A stretch of DNA of 64,000 bases, taken from NCBI GenBank assembly GCA_963931865.1, contig OZ007508.1, forward strand, positions 20,420,201 through 20,484,200, read 5' to 3'. The notes under the pieces were generated by a model that ran no database searches, was not told the DNA's origin, and saw nothing but the letters and a program-made list of their open reading frames with translations. Positions 15,701 to 26,536 of this stretch are shown piece after piece (position 1 is the first letter of the stretch; the number at the start of each line of letters is the position of its first letter). Source of the stretch: Axinella damicornis. Its lineage: Eukaryota > Porifera > Demospongiae > Axinellida > Axinellidae. The translations under genes and the position numbers were made by a program.

Positions 15701-16099
15701 ATTTTTCTGCATATTAACGGATCAGGGTCAATGGATTTGCCTGCCCCCAACCCAGGATATCAGTAGTCTCACACAGCCAGACTCTCGCACGGAGACTCTC
15801 CTTTCTGTGCCGAGTCTGGCTACGCGAGACTAGGATATTAGGCACCCATCGTGGATCTTTCTAAACTACGGATCTACTGCTCTCTTAAGTAGTGCACAAG
15901 TTAGTTAGTTTAGTTAAACTTTAACTCTAAGCAGGAAAAAGTCTCTTCAGCCTAATGGCTGGTCTGCCAGGGAGTCCAGCTCACCCGATTTCTTCCTCAG
16001 CAGCTCTACGTAGCTCCTGAGCTGTTGAAGGGCGCTCTCTGCCTCTCTGGCTCGTGTCTCCAGCCGCACAATGCGCTCTCTATCGCCAGGTTCCGCCAT
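12783..16099 (-). CDS. AIMP1: AIMP1 (p43/EMAP II), multisynthetase-complex tRNA-binding cofactor
   Basis: Read right to left. Exon 1 (16099-15985) starts [17 protein letters not shown] and begins an N-terminal coiled coil. A small exon lies near 15416-15391, and another near 15360-15240 encodes [20 protein letters not shown] Lys/Glu-rich linker exon (14043 to about 13863) comes next. The EMAP II OB-fold domain follows: [17 protein letters not shown] (about 13755-13667), [18 protein letters not shown] (near 13550), [13 protein letters not shown] (near 13370) and [18 protein letters not shown] (near 13230). The last exon (about 12951-12783) ends ATMRNSGIK, the canonical AIMP1 C-terminus. The known role is scaffolding arginyl- and glutaminyl-tRNA synthetases and binding tRNA in the cytoplasm; a secreted cytokine form is known in vertebrates. 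An intron contains a 637-bp MITE. Its start faces TSC1 across 154 bp. Confidence 0.92.
14196..14832. mobile_element. Non-autonomous DNA transposon (MITE), 637 bp, in an AIMP1 intron
   Basis: The terminal inverted repeats CAGTGGCAGATCTAG and CTAGATCCGCCACTG are followed inward by G-rich GGGGGGTTC and its complement. A perfect 5-bp direct repeat AGTAC flanks it (14191-14195 and 14833-14837). CAGTGGCGGATC-type ends occur in hAT-like elements, although those usually make 8-bp duplications, so the superfamily is uncertain. There is no transposase frame. Confidence 0.8.
15764..15832. mobile_element. Short hairpin element, TAGTCT subfamily, with 9-bp duplication
   Basis: The ends TAGTCTCACACAGCCAGACTC(partial) and GAGTCTGGCTACGCGAGACTA(partial) are imperfectly inverted. 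The flanks GGATATCAG (15755-15763) and GGATATTAG (15833-15841) match at 8 of 9. It lies in the first part of AIMP1. Confidence 0.7.
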
Positions 16100-16253
16100 C
16101 CTACTTTGCACGCAAGTACACGTGGAGGGATTACGCGATTGTGCCGTAGTATACTGACCGTATACGGAAGTGATCAGCTGACAGTCACGCAGCTGCTGAG
16201 CTAGCTATTAATTTTCTTGCAAGCAGCGCGAAGGGTCAGCCTGAGGCAGCTTG
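16100..16253. promoter_or_regulatory. Divergent promoter of AIMP1 and TSC1 (154 bp)
   Basis: Two start codons point away from each other. The gap holds an ETS-like CGGAAGT (16165-16171), a CAGCTG E-box (16175-16180) and no TATA box. The AIMP1 start lies in an ATGGCGG context similar to a YY1 site. Function is inferred from layout. Confidence 0.65.
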
Positions 16254-18976
16254 ATGGAGGAGCTATGCAAGCTGGAGTCTGTGGATGCGGCGGAGTCTCG
16301 CAATAGTGTGACGCGGCTGAAGCGTAGACTACGGGCAGCGCGCGACCCCGCACTGCTCGGTGAACTGATGGACTTCTATTTTGCGACGGGATCGAAGCGG
16401 GCGATAGACGTGCTTACGAATCTGAGGGAGGCTTATTCGCAGGTGAGAGAGCGCACCTGAATGTATGAGGTACTAGGTGTGACCCATATTTGGCTGCGAA
16501 GCTCCCGTTGTAGCGTGGAGATCCTTCGTAGAGTGTATTGGCGCTAATGGGTATCATAGCTAACCACCGTATGAGTGCTACCTACCTCAGGTTATGATAG
16601 CTGACTTTCCTCCACCGCAGGACTTCTTTGACAAACTGAACGAGTGTATTCATAAGACGAGCACCAGGCTTGCAGTGCTGAGACTACTGGCATGCATGCT
16701 CAACCTCCAGGTACAGACAGATCTGTGATGATTGAGACCGGATTTACAAAACCAGCTTCGGCTGAGTTGACTGTATTGACTTCTACCATAAGATTTTCCG
16801 TTAGCGACAGTACGTTAGCATCCATATGCTATACACTATTTTATATGGGTTAGGGAGGGGTTAGGGTCTGTATAAATACTGTATAGCATACGGATGCCAG
16901 GGTTTCATCTAGAAAAAAATGTTTGGGGGGGAAGTACTGGCAAGTGCCGTGCAAAATGTTTGAGGTTAATTAATTCCCTGGAAGAGGTGTGGCCTACAGC
17001 AGTATCTGAGTCCTAATATGGTATTACCTATGATGTAATGATATAGTCAATCTCTTCTTTGGGGGGGAAGCTTCCCCCCTGCCCCCCCCAGTAGATGAAA
17101 CCCTGGATGCTAACGTACTGTCGCTAACGCTACATAGGATAGGATAGGATAGGATAGGATAAATTTTAATTTTAATTTTTACATACTGAAAGTAGGTCAA
17201 AAATAGGCAGTTTTGAATGGAATATTATGTTCTGTTTGGGGGATGAGCATAACCGGGAGGGGGAATGAGCATGTGACCTCTTGTAGTATGACGAAATATC
17301 ACCATTCTTAGTTGTGACGGATCAGACATGACTTGACGATCAGACATGACTCGACAAGGCCCTACAAGGCTTCTGTGAAATAATGCCATCTCTTGTTCTG
17401 TACCACATTGTCAGTGTTAATGCCCTGATGGGCTTGACATGTTATCACTGCATTCACAATGCATTCAGGCCAGCTGGCTGTACCGGGTAGTGGAGCACGT
17501 GCTGTTTACCTCCATCCTGCACTACCTCAAGGTGGGTATGGTGGCCAGTCGGTCATGTCTCACTAATCTAATATCTGATGTACCTGGTCTTGTCCAGGTA
17601 CAGGTTGTTACATACCCAGGTACATCTCATAGTATTGTACAGGGAGGCTATAGCACAGCTGGGTTTCTGAGGACGGGGGGACTCCGTTCCTGATCAGGTA
17701 TCACTCCTCCCCTGGGGTAGCGTGCAGTGCACGAGATCCTGGCAGTGTATGCAGGCTTTGTACCTGCTGAGTACATTTACCCCACGTGCATAGACTAGTT
17801 TTGCAATGCTTGATATTGTATCACTTTGTGTCATCCCACTCCTGCCCACTCCCACTCTCCCTCCTGCCCACTCCCACTCTCCCTCCTGCCCACTCCCACT
17901 CTCCCTCCTGCCCACTCCCACTCTCCCTCCTGCCCACTCCCACTCTCCCTCCTGCCCACTCCCACTCTCCCTCCTGCCCACTCCCACTCTCCCTCCTGCC
18001 CACTCCCACTCTCCCTCCTGCCCACTCCCACTCTCCCTCCTGCCCACTCCCACTCTCCCTCCTGCCCACTCCCACTCTCCCTCCTGCCCACTCCCACTCT
18101 CCCTCCTGCCCACTCCCACTCTCCCTCCTGCCCACTCCCTCTCTCCCTCCTGCCCACTCCCACTCTCCCTCCTGCCCACTCCCACACAGACAAGTGGGAA
18201 CGTGGTGGTACTGACAAGTGCCTTGCTGGTGGTATGTGCGATGCTCCCGCTGGTCCCATCGTACATCTCCCGTCACCTCTCAGACCTCTTTGAGATCTTC
18301 ATACAGCTTGCAACTATTAGGAGCACATCCAGGCTTGGTGTGTGTGTGTGCATGTGTGATTGTAGTTCACAGCCCCGAGGTGCGTGGACCTGTGTGTGTG
18401 GACCTGTGTAGTAATGTTACAGTGCAGTGGTGGGTGTTTAGTCATGGGATGGTTGATTGCACATCAGTGCTGTCAGCAACTCAGTGCATGCAGAAGACAG
18501 GTTGTAGCTATGTTGTTGGACTTCTCATGGACTGGTTTGTCATTACAGGGCTTGTCCTCTAGTCCTCTCAACTGGTACATAGTAGCCAAGCATTGTCGCC
18601 CTCTCATCATCAAAATTCCCCCCCCCCCCCCCCCCCCCCCCTCCTGCAGGTCTGACTCCCCGTGAGGTGTATCTCCATCTGGATGTGGCAGTGTACTATT
18701 TCTTCCTGCAGCTATATGCACTCTTCCCCTGTAACCTCTCAGCGTACCTCCGTGGGCACTACGGACCCACAGGAGAAGTCTTCGAGTTCCAGGAGTACAT
18801 TGCAGTAAGTCAGTTCATCGTTCTCCCTCCCAGGATGGCAGTGTGTATGACATGGCCAGGGAGCTCTGAGTGTTTGTGGAGTGTGAATGTACTGGTACAT
18901 GTCACTGCTAGCAGGGAAGGTGTTGCTGCTGATGTCTACGACAATCAAGGCCTTGGTGAATGTGCATGGTAGTGAT

Positions 18977-19024
<48 letters not shown>

Positions 19025-22000
19025 CACACCACACCACACACACCACACCACACACACCACACCACACCACACACACCACACACACCACACCACACACACC
19101 ACACCACACACACCACACCACACACTCAGCCCCTGTTCCACTATGTACAACTCCACCCGAGTCTCATGACTGATGACAGTCGCTATGAGACCGCCAAGGC
19201 CAAGTGAGTGAGACCATCTTCAAGCAGTGTTGTGGTAATGGTAGTTGTTAATTGTAATTGTCCTGTAATGGATTACTTGTTGTAATTAATTGCTTGTAAT
19301 CATGGACTAAATGCCAGAACTGTAATTAATAATCATTACCTGCTTTCCCAGGAATCATATGTAGTGTAAGTAATTCCTAAGTTAGCTAAACTAGTAGTTA
19401 AATACTCAAAATTACTTTGCATGCAGTATTTGTATATCCTGTCGTACATTCTGTCGGGAGAAGTTTACTAGTACCATCTCCAGTTTGCAATTACAAATTA
19501 CTTAACTAGTAACGATTACATTTTTCCTACTGTAGTAATTGAATAGTAATTAATCCTAAAATTTGAACACTAATTTATCATGTAATGATTACAAAATCAT
19601 ATTCTTTATAGTTAATTTGTAATTCAACTGTTTTGTGTACTCTTACCTAATAATGTAATGATTACAATAAGAAATAATTGACAACAACACTGCCATCTTG
19701 TGGATGACTGGATGTCACCAGTATACAGCATGATGCTTGCGTATTCCTCTCCGCCTAGGTGGGGGGCGATGGAGCCTCACGACATTGCTACCCTCAGTCT
19801 GCACATGTGCTTGGACCCAGTTATAGCTGTACAGGGGGAGGAGACAGGTTAGCCCTCCACCCATGCTTTGTTGCTGTGCTCAGCAGGCTTGAACCGATAG
19901 TGCTATATGACGGTCACATCATGTGACAAATCCTTCCACTACCGTGTATGAATACTGTGTGGGGTTCTGTTCATTCATCGTTTACTCTTTTGTTTGCAGT
20001 ACCCTCGTCCAGTGTACCCTCGTCCGGTGTACCCTCATCTGTACCCTCATCTCGTGTACCCTCGTCCGGTGTACCTTCGTCCGGTGTACCCTCGTCCGGT
20101 GTACCGTCGTCCGGTGTACCCTCATCTGTACCCTCATCTCATGTACCCTCATCTCGTGTACCCTCGTCCGGTGTACCCTCGTCTGGTGTACCCTCGTCCG
20201 GTGTACCCTCGTCCGGTGTACCCCCACCCAGTGTAGCCCCATTTGGGATATCCTTGTCTGGTGTACCCCTGTCTAGCATACCCTCATCTGGTGTGCCCTT
20301 GCCTCCCCATGAACTGAACGATGCTTCAGGCCATCAGCTAAGACACAGTGAACCTAGTGCTGTTAGAATGGCAGAGACCAGGGCTGCTGTGGGCCCCCGA
20401 GCAGAGGTGCCTCAGTGGAAGAGTACCCCAAACCCTAGTGGGTTGAAGTCAGCACAGGAGTTGTCTGAATTCTGGAGCCCTTCCGTTGTGTTCGGGCAGA
20501 TAACACCCAGAGAGGTCTCCCGCGAGTCCAGTCACATGAGCCTCACGCCACACCCCCTCAGTCTCCATGCTTCCAACTTTTCCAGCCCTCTCTCCGACTC
20601 CGCCATGAGCAGCGCACAGCACACCCCGGGCCCCACCACCACCACCACCAGCACATTCACCTTCAAGAACTACTCACCAACTGCTTCTGTGGATGGAGAC
20701 CCCCTCTCAGTTCGTCAGCCCTCTTCCATCACCCGCTCCGCCATCCATACACCTTCTCTCCTGGAGGAGTCCCTCGGGAATGCCCCTCTCAGTCAGTCCC
20801 TACAAATTGAGACCACACACCGGTCAACTAACAGCACTCGGGCAGGGTCACCTGTCAAAATGGCTGCTACCTCCAGAGGATCACTCAACCAGTCGCTGAA
20901 GACTCGATTTGAGCGTTTTATTGATATCTTCTCACCTCGGAAGCGATCAGGGAGAATGGACAGCCAGAGCTCAGAGAGTGAGGACTTTACTGAGATATTT
21001 ACATCAGATGTGCAACATATGAACCAGTTGAGAGGTGCAGAGGTTGGGGAGGAATGCTCTGCTGAGATAGAGAAGCATGAAGCAATGGAGGAGGAGGAGG
21101 AGGACTGGTTAAGGAGAGGAGGGGAGGAGGAGTTGTCAGACAATGGAAGCAGTGGTGCTAGCAGTGAAGAACGGGATGATGTTGCCACCCCGTGTGTGGA
21201 GAAGCTGTTTGAACTGACACTGGGTGTACATAGGGATCTCCGAAGATTCTCCCACATTGGCACTGTTCACCATGGGGGTGAGGCAGATGCGAGAGAGGGC
21301 CCCTACTCATCTTCCTTTCCGGGGCGTTCCCCTGCTGGCAGGCTCAAGGACCGCAGCCGTACCTCTCACTCTGAAACGTGCACAACACAGACAGTTCTGC
21401 AGCTGCAGGAGAGGCTTCAGAGACTGGTTGAGTCAACGGACACCATTGCAGATGATGTGCCAGATGGTGCTGCAGAAACACTGGAGCTGAAAAATAGCGA
21501 GAGTGTGCTGTCTCCCAAGAGGCCCACTTTGCATACACTGGCATCCACAGAAAGTACACCTACACTGCTTGGTTCCAGTCCATTGGGGGGAGGAGGAGGA
21601 GGAGGAGAGAAGGGGAGGAAAGCTAGCCAACTCTTGATGAGAAGGGTGTCTGTGTGCAGCCGGAGGAGGAGGGAGCTTGTTTCGCCTGAAGCTGTTGCTG
21701 TGGAGAGCGAGTCTCCTGTGGCTCTGCTGGATCAGTTTGTGCGGCGGGGAGAGATGCTTCACCACGGTCAGGCGGAGGACATACTGCTGACGGAGTTAGA
21801 GGATGTGGACTGGAGCTACTTTGGAGGGTGCCCTCACTCTGAGGAGCTGGGCATCATGCACAGCCAGGTGGCCATGCTCCACAGCCAGCTACTGTTCGAG
21901 CGCTACCAGTGTCTGCAGCATGCACGAAGAAACCGCCGATTGCTCAGCCGAGCACGCACCACGACACAAGTCATGGAACAGCTCCTGTCACTGGTGAGTA

Positions 22001-24249
22001 GCTAAGGCAGTATCTTGTCATGTTTATCAGTAGTAACTTCTACCACCTCCCTCCCTCCCTCCCTCCCTCCCTCCCTCCCTCCCTCCCTCCCTCCCTCCCA
22101 GCATGATCAACTACGTCAGCAGAACCAAATCATTGGCTCCCTTCAGGAGGAGCTCCATCGCTCATCAGCCAGACATGGTCCGTCACGGATGGAGGAGAAA
22201 CTGCGCAGTGAGAACCGGTACAGCAGTGGGCTACACCTAGCAAAGCATACCGGTACAGCAGTGGGCTACACCTAGCGAATCATACCTGTACAGCAGTGGG
22301 CTACACCTAGTGAAGCATACCGGTACAGCTGTGGGCTACACCTAGTGAATCATACCGGTACAGCAGTGGGCTACACCTAGCAAAGCATACCGGTACAGCA
22401 GTGGGCTACACCTAGTGAAGCATACCGGTACAGCAGTGGGCTACACCTAGCGAATCATACCGGTACAGCAGTGGGCTACACCTAGCAAAGCATACCGGTA
22501 CAGCAGTGGGCTACACCTAGCGAAGCATACCGGTACAGCAGTGGGCTACACCTAGCAAAGCATACCGGTACAGCAGTGGGCTACACCTAGCAAAGCATAC
22601 CGGTACAGCAGTGGGCTACACCTAGTGAATCATACCGGTACAGCAGTGGGCTACACCTAGCGAAGCATACCGGTACAGCAGTGGGCTACACCTAGCGAAT
22701 CATACCGGTACAGCTGTGGGGTACACCTAGTGAACCATACCGGTACAAAGCATACATGGCCATGGATTCAAATGTCATTCTAGTCGTCAGAGCTAAGTTG
22801 TTTGAGTGTTGGCCCTGAGCGCTGATGTTCGGTTCAAATCCCATTTGAGGTAGCAAAGATTTCCATGCTGACTGGGTGGTAGTGTTTAGAGGGAGGCGTA
22901 TGTACATTTGTGAAGCCAGATGCACGCAGAGGTGAGACATTTTCACTGGTGGAGCTGCACCTTGTGTGCAGGGGAGAGTGTTTGTGTGTGATGCATGTGG
23001 TGTGTGTTGTCTCGCAGGGTGTTGTTCTCAGAGAACTCCCAGCTGCGTGATGACAACCTCAGACTGAATGCGGAGGTGCAGAGATTGACACAACAGAACG
23101 CGGACTCGTCAGAGGTGAGAGGACACTCTTGGAGTACTGTGTTTAGTGTCAGTGTCAGCTAATGGACCTCCACTCACCCAGGAGCTGAAGTCTGCTGGTG
23201 AGCAATTGTTTGCCTTGCAGAAAGAACGGGAGCATCTTCAGCCTAAGCTAACCAGGGCCAACCAACTGCAGAATGAGGTATGTGGGGACCTCCTACAGGT
23301 ATGCAGTTGCGTGATACATGTCACCTTCCTAGCCCTCTTCCCTTCCCCTCCCCTCCCTCCCTCCCTCCCTCCCTCCGTCCGTCCGTCCCTCCCTCCCTCC
23401 CTCCCTCCCTCCCTCCCTCCCTCCCTCCCTCCCTCCCTCCCTCCCTCCCTCCCTCCCTCCCTCCCTCCCTCCCTCCCTCCCTCCCTCCCTCCCTCCCCCC
23501 CCCCCCCTCTCCCCCCCTCCCTCCCCTAACCCTACCTCCCAGGTGGATTCTCTCTCGCGGGAGGTTCAAGTACTAGGAGAGCTCTACCACACTCAGCGTG
23601 AGCAGGCCCTGGCACTCCTTTGCCAGGGAAGGGGAAAAGAGGGGAATGCTCGGTGTGAAGCCATGCAGAGGGAGAAGGAAGGTGAGTAACATTGGCGGAG
23701 AATGCTGTGTGAAGAGCCATTGTGGTATGAATAGTATTCATGACTGTGGAATACCATTTTCCTCCTCCCCCTTAGTTGCAGAGAGGAACATGTTGCTACT
23801 TCGCCAGGAGCTGGAGTGTGTGCGTGAGAGTATGCTGGAGCAGCAGATGCTGGTGGTACAGAAAGAGAAGGAGGTTGCAGCATTGCACCAGCTGCTGGGA
23901 ACAGTGCAAGGAGCATGCCAAGAGAAGATCCTGGTACGTGAGGTAGAGCTGTTAGAGTTTTGACTGTCATGCCAGGACTGTCATTGCCGTAATGACCTTG
24001 TCTTTCCCCTCCCCAACCTGCCACACCCACACGCATCTTCAGGCAGTGGAGGACAAGTACCGCTCATTGCGAGTGTCCACACAGCAGCTAGAGGCTCTCG
24101 TGATGGAGCTGAAAGGGAGATCACCTCTCAGGAGGAGGACACATATTCACCGGCACAAGCGTAGCAGCAGTCACCCCACCGGGCAGACCTCCCTCACCCC
24201 TTCCCTCTCCCTGCGCCAGCCCTCCTCCCGCACCCCTCCCATATCGTGA
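16254..24249 (+). CDS. TSC1: TSC1 (hamartin) homologue
   Basis: The N-terminal helical domain is spread over small exons: 16254-16442 (LMDFYFATGSKRAIDVLTNL), 16621-16710 (TSTRLAVLRLLACML with its neighbours), 17469-17531, 18190 to about 18336 (VVVLTSALLVVCAMLPLVP), about 18652-18804 (YALFPCNLSAYLRGHYG), one ending at 19206, and one starting about 19760 (DIATLSLHMCLDP). A large exon (about 20000-21993) carries a VPSSG repeat, a Ser/Thr-rich middle and the start of the coiled coil. Later exons up to 24249 encode heptad-rich segments such as QIIGSLQEELHR, LRDDNLRLNAEVQRL and NMLLLRQELECV. Gene order of domains and motif wording match hamartin, the scaffold that stabilises TSC2 and restrains mTORC1 on lysosomes. 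Introns are packed with C-rich tandem repeats placed before acceptors. The ATG at 16254 follows an in-frame TTG and is the first good start. Confidence 0.88.
17130..17164. repeat. (ATAGG)n microsatellite
   Basis: Several GATAG units in a TSC1 intron. Confidence 0.8.
17830..18187. repeat. 22-bp minisatellite before a TSC1 3' splice site
   Basis: About 16 copies of a unit containing CCCACTCCCACTCTCCCT. The array ends three bases before the CACACAG acceptor of the exon at 18190. It is entirely pyrimidine-rich on the TSC1 sense strand. Confidence 0.95.
18619..18644. repeat. Poly-C before a TSC1 acceptor
   Basis: A C run directly followed by CTCCTGCAG and the exon encoding LTPREVYLHL. Confidence 0.9.
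18979..19125. repeat. (C)n then (CA)n/(CCACA)n in a TSC1 intron
   Basis: About 32 C followed by CACAC/CACCA repeats, ending just before the CACTCAG acceptor near 19130. An AT-rich stretch with many TAATTA strings fills 19230-19680 of the following intron. Confidence 0.9.
20000..20290 (+). repeat. In-frame 15-bp coding minisatellite (VPSSG) in TSC1
   Basis: Roughly 18 units of a TCCGGTGTACCCTCG-like sequence keep the TSC1 frame and encode a Val-Pro-Ser-Ser-Gly/Arg/His repeat at the start of the large exon. Several units lack the fifth residue, which points to recombination in whole codons. Confidence 0.85.
22046..22098. repeat. (CCCT)n before a TSC1 acceptor
   Basis: Pure CCCT units run directly into the CCCAG 3' splice site of the exon encoding HDQLRQQNQIIGSL. 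Confidence 0.95.
22217..22748. repeat. 35-bp minisatellite in a TSC1 intron
   Basis: About 15 copies of a unit with CAGTGGGCTACACCTAG and CATACCGG. The first unit overlaps the probable 5' splice site (ACCG/GTACAG) at the end of the exon ending RSENR, so each unit carries a similar CGGTACAG string. Confidence 0.9.
22785..22860 (+). repeat. tRNA-like B-box sequence, probable SINE
   Basis: GTTCGGTTCAAATCCC resembles a Pol III B box, with a weak A-box-like AGAGCTAAGTTG about 40 bp upstream. It lies in a TSC1 intron. Confidence 0.3.
23340..23525. repeat. Long (CCCT)n before a TSC1 acceptor
   Basis: About 180 bp of CCCT with a CCGT patch and a terminal C-run. It ends just upstream of the CTCCCAG acceptor near 23542. 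Confidence 0.95.
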
Positions 24250-24411
24250 CACTGCAGACTAGTGATTATAGACCAATTTTTACCCCTGCTCTAATTTAGC
24301 ATCTGTATTCACCTGTCACCATGATCAAGACTGCATCTCCCAATCTCACCCTTACTGCATGTTTGTGAGTGTACTTGTATGTCACATCATAGATAATAAA
24401 CTAGTTTATTA

Positions 24412-24846
24412 TCGAGGGGCAACCGCACTCCTGGTAGCCGCGATGCAACCGGTTGCGACTCGCCGTAGCGCAAGCTAAGTATTGTAATTTGTTCCAATTA
24501 ACGCACATGCCACGTGGCAATCACGATCGCGAGCAATGGCGACCAAAAGGAAGACAAGACATTACTACAGCACTCACAACTTAGCCAGCACGGTGAGTTT
24601 GGGCATGTAAGCGTCAGTGAACGACAGCGATCACGGCCGTGTTGTCAGAATCTTCGTGTGCCTTTCCTAAGAACGGTACTGCCACCGGAAGTCGAAGAGA
24701 GCGCTGGAGCAATGGCGACCACGGCGAGACAAAAGAGCTCATATCTCCACCACCATTGTGAGTTTCAGCACCAACTTTTTACATTCAGGTCAGGGCATGA
24801 TAGCGATCACGGCGGTGTAGGCAGAATTTCTGTAGACCAAGCCTAA
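24412..24846. repeat. Dispersed repeat, copy 1 (partner at 41820-42160)
   Basis: It begins GAGGGGCAACCGCACTCC and contains two ATGGCGACC stretches, each followed by a GTGAGTTT donor-like string. Long strings are shared with 41820-42160, for example GCACATGCCACGTGGCAA and CTTCGTGTGCCTTTCC. The first lines also recur near 24898 and 41676. It may be a fragment of a DNA transposon with small exons, but I cannot name it. Confidence 0.65.
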
Positions 24847-24949
24847 GTACTCAAACATTATATATATTATATTGGATTATATTATACGAGGGGAAACCGC
24901 ACTCCTGGTAGCCGCGATGCATCCGGTTACAACTTGGTGGTCAATAGAT

Positions 24950-25205
24950 CCATGTTATAGCACCCAATTCACTGCTTAAAATCTTAGTATAATGACCTTC
25001 TGCATGTTCACTGCTAGTTGCTCACAGCAGCAATTTGAGTACTTGGTATACACATGCAAGTTATATGATGCCCTAAGCCAATTAGGCGAAAGTGCTTTCC
25101 ACAGCCTAGCATTATTAACGTTGTTGCACATTTGTCTTCTGTTGAAAATGTAGGAGCATTGTACACAACCATAGCTACGTATTGCTCATCAGGAATTGTC
25201 TGTCA
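24950..25205. repeat. Duplicated block A, copy 1 (partner at 34006-34280)
   Basis: Near-identical over about 250 bp to 34006-34280, with shared strings such as CAGCAATTTGAGTACTTGG and TTAGGCGAAAGTG. Here it is directly followed by block B; at the second site about 4.35 kb lies between them. Confidence 0.85.
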
Positions 25206-25987
25206 GCATATAACCATCTGCTTGTAACATGGCAACCAAAGGCACCTGCATGCTGAGTGCTTTTGACAGGTGTGTTCTAATTATTGCCATGTTCTAACTG
25301 CCTTTAATTGGAAGTTAGAACGAACCTGGGAGCTAATTAGAACAGGGACAGTACAAAACCTGGGCTCTGGACTGGACTGTGGACTGGACTGGACTGGATT
25401 GACCATACACAGACCAAAACAGCTGTATACACAGACAGCAAACGTACCAAAGCTATGAAGAGTTGTCTCCAGTTCTGTCTCAAGTTGCTTCCTAGCCTGT
25501 TGCGCCATCATTCCTCGATTTCCCGAGAGGTCAAAAGTTACGTGTATATTTAATGAGCTTCAACAAAAATTACTTTGGCTGAATTCTTGTGGGTTCTGTA
25601 GCTACTGGATTTGAGTATCCACGACTTGCATTGACTTTCTTATAGAGGTCACACACATTTGTTGGCAAAGAACCATCGTCAAAATCCAATTGAACTCCAG
25701 TTAGGATGCTCTGCCTGCTTGAAGGATTAGAAGAGCGGTTATTAACAGCACAAACCAAACTTCAGCCTTTCTTGAAGTGTAGAACCCGAAGGAATATGCA
25801 CGTGACCTTTGACCTGTCGGAAATCGAGGAATGATGCCACAACAGGCTAGGAAGCAACTTGAACCAGAGCTGGAGACAACCCTTCATAGCTTTGGTGATG
25901 TTTGCCGTCTGTGTACAGCTGTTTTGGTCAATCCAGTCCAGTCCATTATCCAGTCCAGAGTCCAGAGTCCAGGTTTTGTACTGTCCC
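25205..25987. mobile_element. Foldback element with GGACT-repeat ends, copy 1
   Basis: From 25345 the sequence reads GGGACAGTACAAAACCTGG then GGACTGGACT units. From about 25805 to 25987 the same sequence returns as its inverse complement, ending GTACTGTCCC. The inverted arms are about 190 bp and share internal strings such as AACAGGCTAGGAAGCAA. TTAGAACA sits at both outer edges, so an 8-bp target duplication is likely. The whole block from 25205 is repeated at 38640-39404. Confidence 0.8.
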
Positions 25988-25989
25988 TT

Positions 25990-26214
25990 TAGAACACGTC
26001 TGCATTCCCTCGCGCGCTCGCGCTGATCTGACGCTCCAGCTCATCTCGATCTCCAATGGCGCGACATGGTATCCGGTCCCGCATACGCGTACACGTACTG
26101 GACGAAATTTTCGCGTGGTTTAATTTTCGTCGGTGTGCTCGAGCGACGAAAATAAAACAACGCGAAAAATTAAAAGGCGAAATATATTTAACGCGGAAAT
26201 TTCCAGATCTACGG
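25990..26214 (-). mobile_element. Partial copy of the MITE at 39995-40555
   Basis: The sequence is the inverse complement of about 225 bp of the left part of that element, including TTTAATTTTCGTCG and the terminal CCAGATCTACGG followed by TA. The other end is missing. Confidence 0.75.
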
Positions 26215-26536
26215 TATCTCGGTACGCTGAGTACGATGCTACATAACACAGTTGGAAAGCCTGTCTCTTCTCCGCGATCTCCTGGCCCCTGTCCGAATCT
26301 ATAGGCGTGACGGAAATACAAACAAACATAGCTACATACAACACTTGCTGACATCCCTGGCCGCTAAATTAAATGGCGAATCTATAATTATACGATTATC
26401 ATAAACTCCTGCGTACACAACACAAATCTGCAGGTCAAAACGAGATACAAAATACAACAATCTGCATGGCTACTGCCTACTGTAAAACTATGCAGTCACT
26501 AATAATATGGAGAGCGCGCGCGTTACTGCGGCTTAG

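Noticed and set aside
17694..18411. Long frames over the 22-bp repeat (Trp/Gly/Glu-rich or Pro/Ser-rich)
   Set aside because: Same artefact of tandem repetition; TSC1 exons on either side splice around it.
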